Shown piece by piece: positions 58,471 to 64,000 of a stretch of DNA of 64,000 bases. Under the pieces are notes generated by a model. The model was not told the origin of the DNA, did no database searches, and saw only the letters and a list, made by a program, of their open reading frames with translations. The stretch's first letter is position 1. The number at the start of each line of letters is the position of its first letter. The stretch covers positions 124,001 to 188,000 of the forward strand of contig SADC01001184.1 in assembly GCA_004194705.1 (NCBI GenBank), read 5' to 3'. This DNA is from Ditylenchus dipsaci. Its lineage: Eukaryota > Nematoda > Chromadorea > Rhabditida > Anguinidae. The translations under genes and the position numbers were made by a program.

Positions 58471-60726
58471 AGGACATTTGGTCAAAAAGTGCCATTTCAT
58501 CCAGTGCTTTTTGGGGTTTGAGTACCGAAAATGAAGATTTCGACATAAAATCTCAAAAATTCTAAAGATTTTAGATCTCAAAACAGGACAAACCTTTAAA
58601 TGAAGGAGGTTTCCGAACCCTGGATTAAGGGCTGTATTGGAATGGAAAGAAACCAAAAAGCCCAGTTTTGTGTAAACAAAAACACGTTACACTTATTTTT
58701 GGAATACTAGAGCATACTGCCTTAAAAAATCTAGTGCATGCATGTTTTCATGCATCCAGAGTCACTTTCGAGTGATTTGTGTCTTAGGTATGTGGATGCA
58801 GAAGACTTGGAGTTGAGATGCGCACACCCACATTCCTGAGACGAAAATCACTCGAAAGTGACTCTGAATGCATTAAAAACATATGCATACCAGAGTTTGT
58901 GTGGCTGTTCCTCTAGTGATTTATTCCACTGTCAATCGATCTTTTTATGTGGACACGATGACGCTTTGATGGTGCTGTTTAGTCAGCTAGTATGAATATT
59001 CCTTTGGTAGATTTTTCTTGTTCGGCAGGAAGTAGCCTTTCGGCTGGTATTAATGTAGCTTCACTGGTCTAATGTACGCTGGTCTTATTTCGTTTTGTTT
59101 GTTTGGCTTCGTTTTGTTTGTTTGGCTGTCTCCGTATATTATAGCTTCTCTCTTTGTTCTGCTTCACTTCTTCCTCTTAGCCCTAGTTTTTTGCCTTTGA
59201 AAGTCCGTTAGGCTTCCTTTCCTTTTCCCAATCAATATTCTGCTCTCAATAAAGCAATGAATGTATGACCCGCTTCGACGCAGACAAACAAAACAATAAA
59301 TATCAGAGGTTTATGAGTCCCCTTTGACCGCTTTTCTCGTCTAGATAGCAAAGATTGGGACTTATGAAATTGTAAGGCATGAAAACTAGACGAACATTTT
59401 AGTAGCTTCTTTAATGGACTCTATACCTTTAAATTTTTATTTTTTATTTCCTTCTTTGACGTAAGTTTATAATGGGAGTCTCACGAAAAGCACCTGTTTT
59501 TGGCTTGCATTAAATAGTTCCGTTTGTTTCCAAGGAGATATCGCCACTAACTAGCCAGTATGCTGGCTCATTTCCTGCAATGATTTGACTTTTCATTTAT
59601 GCTTATATTTCATTTATTGAAATTCTTTTTGTCACCAAAACAAAAACTAATTATAGTAGGATTGTTAAATAATAAATTTTGAGTAAAATATTCTGGCAAA
59701 TTTTCAAAATTTTAAATTTTCGTAGTGTCATCCTTTTCGTTTGACGTTTTAATTGATTTCTTTGTGTGTGTATCACTTAAAAATTGTATTACTACAAAAA
59801 AACTTCTTTTGCTTGGAACATGGAAGGTGTTGTGTCGGGCTTTTAAAATGCCATCATGCGTAGGACAATAGTAATGTCGAAAATTCATTTTAATTCCAAA
59901 ATTATTTAACATCTTTTAAATTTATGTATGCTTATGAATCACTGAAGTGTTATAATTTGTCTAAAAATTATATCCATGTACTTCCAAAAAAAATTGGTAC
60001 TTGAGTACAAATACTTGAAAATCTTCTAGGGTTTGGAAAATTTTGAACTTTTTGCAAACAATAATTTTCAAAAAAAATTCTGTTTGAAATTTTTCTGTAG
60101 CATTTAAGGTTTATACTATTTCATAAAGATTCTAATCGAATTAGATCGAGAAGACATGCTTGTAGCATTGTATTTTTACTTACTTGTATGGGGTTTTCAT
60201 TAGCTAAAAACAAAAGCCAGTTGTTCCTAAATTTAGAGTCGACTGTACATAATTAATTGAATAGCACAGTTGATAGGAGAACAGTATGTTCAGTATACTT
60301 AATACCACACTTAGTTGATTTAAAAACACTTTTTAATCTACTTTGTGTAGTCTTCTAGCCTACGATAATCTTTTTTACTTTCCACTTCGGCTTTTTAATT
60401 ATCCTTAGTATATTCTCGGTTAAGGGTTTTGCGTAGGCGACCTTCTAAGAGGAGCACGTCTAAGGTGATGAGAACGGCAGTAATTCTCAAAGCTGTATTT
60501 TATTCACGGGCTCTATTGTCTGTGATTTTAATGTTTAATATAAAAACGATGCATGCATTGTATACGAAAAGTTGTTTCCACCGATTTTTCTGTTTTTAGG
60601 ACATACAGTCGGACGTTTTTAATCCGACACCTTCGTTAAGCCAACACCATGAATGATTTTAATTTAATCAAGTTCGACTATGCATTAAAAACAAATAAAA
60701 CTATATAAGTTCTAGAAAGGGCTGTA
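58471..60726. other. Intergenic region upstream of the transporter gene
   Basis: Bases 58735-58895 are a copy of the TGCGCACACCCACAT dispersed repeat. Bases 60605-60660 resemble one end of a TA-flanked MITE (CAGTCGGACG). Otherwise AT-rich sequence with no gene recognised; the transporter promoter would lie at its right edge. Confidence 0.6.
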
Positions 60727-63700
60727 ATGGATGAGGATAGATGTGGAGAGGATAGAGAAGACTTCTCGCCTCTTCTCTCAAAAGAAGGCCTCTCAGATAA
60801 CTGTCCAGCAACAGTCGTAAGAAGTGCAGTGCCCAGATTGCACAAATTGGTCTCCAATTCATTGCAAGAATCCTGCTCAATCCCATCTCTTCATTGTGCT
60901 ACTTATAGCTTTTCCAAATCCCCTTAACTGCTACTACTACTACTACTATTACCAACCAACCTAAGTTGGAAGACGCAGAAGTATCCATTGGTGATTGCAT
61001 AATTGAAAAACAAAACGAATTTTTGCCAGATCTGTCACAAAAAGATGTCTACTCTTCGCTCATTGTATCGCCATCACAACAACAAACATTACCGGTATTT
61101 TTAATAGTGAAAAACTCAAAACAATGTTAAAAAAGGGCACACACGGTTGTACAATGTTCTAAAAAATTAAAAACCGAAAAATTTACAATGAAATGTACCA
61201 CAAAAAAGATTATTTTAATACGTCGAAAAAATTTACAATTTTTTTTATTTAAAAAATTCAAAATTTTTCGAAAATAGGGTATGTATAGCTGTACAATTTT
61301 CCGTATAAGTAAGCACTAGAAAATTTACAGCAAATTTACGAAAAACGAAAATTTTGAGGAAATATTCGATACATTAAAAAAACTATTAATTTTTAGCGCT
61401 AGCAATTCATCACCCCACGATAAATTTTTCGTTTTAAAATACTTAAAAAGTACTTAAAAATTTACGGTACGAAATTTTGAATTTTGAGCGAGGTAAAAAT
61501 GCCCCAGCAAAACACCAATTTTTTTCGAACTTTACAAATACAGGGTAACGATGGGTGCAAAGGATGGAATTCTTAAAAAATTCTACAAAAGCAACCAAAC
61601 GCATTAAAACGGAAACATAATAAAAAATAATGCTAAATTTTTAGCTATTAGTCAACTAGTTCATTTTAATTAAAAACAACCTTTTTGTTTCAGCTATCAG
61701 CAACCCCTAAGAAAGTCACGGATATTCAAACTGTCGCCAATCCTATTCACTGCAAAGACACATCCAATTTTTGTTGTTGTCCTATATCTTCAGCTAACTT
61801 CTTGCCTAAAAGCAATCGGAAAGGGTCAATACGCTACTTGATCCTCCTATTATCTATCCTCTGCATGACAGCCACCCGGTCTAATGATTTGTCTTTTAAT
61901 TTTACAGGTATCAAAGCTGGTGAAAGCGTTCGAAAAAAACAAGCTTAGAATTTTTTTATCACTTTTTTTTTCAGTTAATTTCTACCATTTTTACCTTCCC
62001 CCCTTTTTACCTTTTGGTAGACTCATAAAAAACTAACAAAATAAAATATACGTTTTTTAGAAAATAAGTAAGTGAAAATGGCAAAATTTAAGTGAGAAAA
62101 ATTATAAATAAATTCTGAGGTTTTTTTTTCGCTTCAGCTGGTTTCTGCCACATTTATTTTTTCAATTTTTAGTAATTTGTATGACTTCAAATTCTTCGCT
62201 CAACAATGTAATTTTTTATACTTATAAGTTCCGAACTGTAGCTACCACTATCTTTTGTTAAAGGATTCCCCCATACATATGAAACCAAGAGAATTATCAG
62301 CCATCTTTGCAGGTGGAGGGGTTGGAGCAATTGCCATTTAAGTTGATTAATTTACTGCTAGTAATACTCACTCTACAGTTTTTCTTTTGATTTAACACAA
62401 TTTCACTGTTTTTATTTTGAGTATATATACCATAACTGCAAGCTACAGTTTTGATTTATATTTTAGGGTCTTACCCATTGTGTATGCTTTACATTACTTT
62501 GGGCCTCGTCTTGTGTTTGGAGCGCTGCTTTTGTAAGTTGATCTAAGTTTTCAAGTAAGTAAATCTAATCCTTGAAGACTTTCTGCCTCTGCCACTTTTG
62601 CCCTGCCAAGCCTAGCCAAGTTGTCTCCACTATGGATGGTAAGTTTTATCACATAAATAATCTACGAAAACTTGTAAAATAAAAGGTGCCAGCGAGAATA
62701 GTGCAAGGACTAGCTCTGAGTGCTGTGTTACCGCTAATGGGTTGCATAAGTGCAGAATGGGCGCCTCTATCTGAAATTGGTGAGTTTGTATTCAACTATA
62801 ACCCTTTTTTATATTTATGCATACTTAGGCAAATTTATGACTCTCCTTTCGAGTGCCGGACAACTATCCCAAATACTAACAATGCCTTTATCTGCTCAAC
62901 TTTGCGTCACAGCAGGTAAAGTTTTGTGTTAAAATGGCTAAGCTCTGACTTCCTTTCAAATCATCCAAGAACATATTTGTGGAGAGTTTTAGAGATATAA
63001 GTAGAATTTTACTTAACCGCCTCCTCACACAGTTGGAATATTTTTAAGTCTCAAAATGCAGTTTCGACCTCTGCTTTTGTAATATTTTTATTTTTCAAGT
63101 GCTAATGCACCTAAAAATATGTTTTTGGGTAATTATTTATTTTGTTTACAAGAAATTAAAGTAAACTGTATTGAAATTTGTTTAAGGATGGTCAAGTGTC
63201 TTTTACACACACGGAATAATTTCTGCTCTGCTAGCAGGCTGCTTTTTGTTTTTCTACAGGTACACCCTTTGATTTTCGGACTTTTTATTAATCCTACTAT
63301 AATTTTTTTCACAGAAGTTCGCCCAGGAAGCATCCATGCGTGAATGCCAAAGAACTTCATTATATCACTCAGGGAGCTAAGGCAAAGAACAAAAAAAGAG
63401 GCGTGTGCCCTACAAGCAGATCTTAAAATCCAAGGCTGTGTGGGCGATTTGGGTCGCATTTCTTGGAAACAGTTTTGGATTTCAATTGATTATTCAGTAA
63501 GTCTTGCCGAAGGCCCGATATTCAATAAACTTGCTTCATTATGTTGTAAATGAAAATAAATATATATTTAAAAGGGCATACCATCGCGTTACACTGCAAT
63601 TAAGGCGCACTAAGGGGACTAAGGAATTAAGGGGACCAGCAATTTATTTCAATAAACGTTCTACTTGATCCGACGAAAGTTTTCTGCCCAATTTTCAAAA

Positions 63701-64000
63701 GAAGAATAAGGTCATAAATATCAGTTTGGAGTTGAAACGAGTGAAAACAAGGACAAATTTTGAAAAACTCCTGGTCCTCCGCCTTAATTTCCAGTGTAAC
63801 GCGCTGGTATGCCCTTTTAAACCAATAATTAGCACTGTTTAGATTTATGCCCACTTTTTTGAACAAAGTATTAAATGTGCCTATTGCTCGGACTGGAATG
63901 GTCGCTATAATCCCACCTGTTACTCAGCTTTTAGTAAAAGTGTTTGCAGGATATGCAAGTGATAACATTACAATTATCTCAGTACTTTTTGATAAATTTT
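60727..64000 (+). CDS. Major facilitator transporter, SLC17-like, 3' end outside window
   Basis: A membrane transporter of the major facilitator superfamily, most like SLC17 (sialin/vesicular anion carriers); substrate unknown. Exons: 60727-61094, 61694-61907, 62173-62207, about 62264-62340, 62467-62532, 62578-62638, 62686-62779, 62829-62915, 63187-63259, 63315-63496 and 63843 to the edge. A long hydrophilic N-terminus (about 170 residues, with a Thr run from a CTA microsatellite at 60927-60945) precedes the first membrane segment [17 protein letters not shown]. Then come [61 protein letters not shown] with [24 protein letters not shown] and the second-half start [18 protein letters not shown], then [18 protein letters not shown]. 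Frame needs one more C near 60920 (CCCC) and one more A near 63390-63396 (A7). The donor after 62340 is unclear. The protein continues beyond 64000. Confidence 0.85.
63572..63816. mobile_element. TTAA-flanked MITE in a transporter intron
   Basis: The ends AAGGGCATACCATCGCGTTA and ATGCCCTT are flanked by TTAA at 63568-63571 and 63817-63820. The interior includes TTAAGGCGCACTAAGG and its inverted counterpart. Same family as 19190-19420 and 28413-28636. Confidence 0.8.

Overview
The window looks like nuclear DNA of a nematode. Introns are mostly 40-60 bp with GT donors and TTTTCAG or TTTTAG acceptors, intergenic DNA is AT-rich, and two functionally linked genes sit 175 bp apart in an operon-like arrangement. 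The species cannot be named from the sequence.

Layout. 1-1 kb: three exons of an unrecognised minus-strand gene. 1.8-7.3 kb: a nest of hAT-like elements with intact 8-bp target duplications. 7.3-17.9 kb: no confident gene; tandem repeats, tRNA-like hairpin repeats, palindromic MITEs, a 17-base N run and one weak minus-strand coding candidate. 17.97-21.54 kb (+): BRF1, the TFIIIB subunit, in 24 exons, some only 7-17 nt. 22.6-23.2 kb: a decayed UTP15 copy. 24.96-29.57 kb (+): DDX10/Dbp4 helicase. 29.75-32.40 kb (+): UTP15. 34.59-39.22 kb (-): an hnRNP C/RALY-like RRM protein with a C-terminal zinc-finger region. 39.85-53.98 kb (-): the E3 ligase UBR5. 54-60.7 kb: repeats, including a 1.6-kb hAT-like element inside a palindrome. 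60.7 kb to the end (+): a major-facilitator transporter, probably SLC17-type, running off the window.

Functionally, DDX10 and UTP15 both act in the small-subunit processome and BRF1 in RNA polymerase III transcription, so the plus-strand block concerns ribosome and small-RNA production. UBR5 and the RRM protein lie head-to-tail on the other strand, about 630 bp apart.

Two themes stand out. First, there are many foldback elements, and in several families the outer terminal motif and an inner motif near the hairpin tip change together while the arm between them stays constant. Second, coding exons carry several one-base frame breaks, mostly one base short in a homopolymer. That suggests consensus errors rather than gene death. 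Exon coordinates were worked out by eye from homology, reading frame and splice sites.
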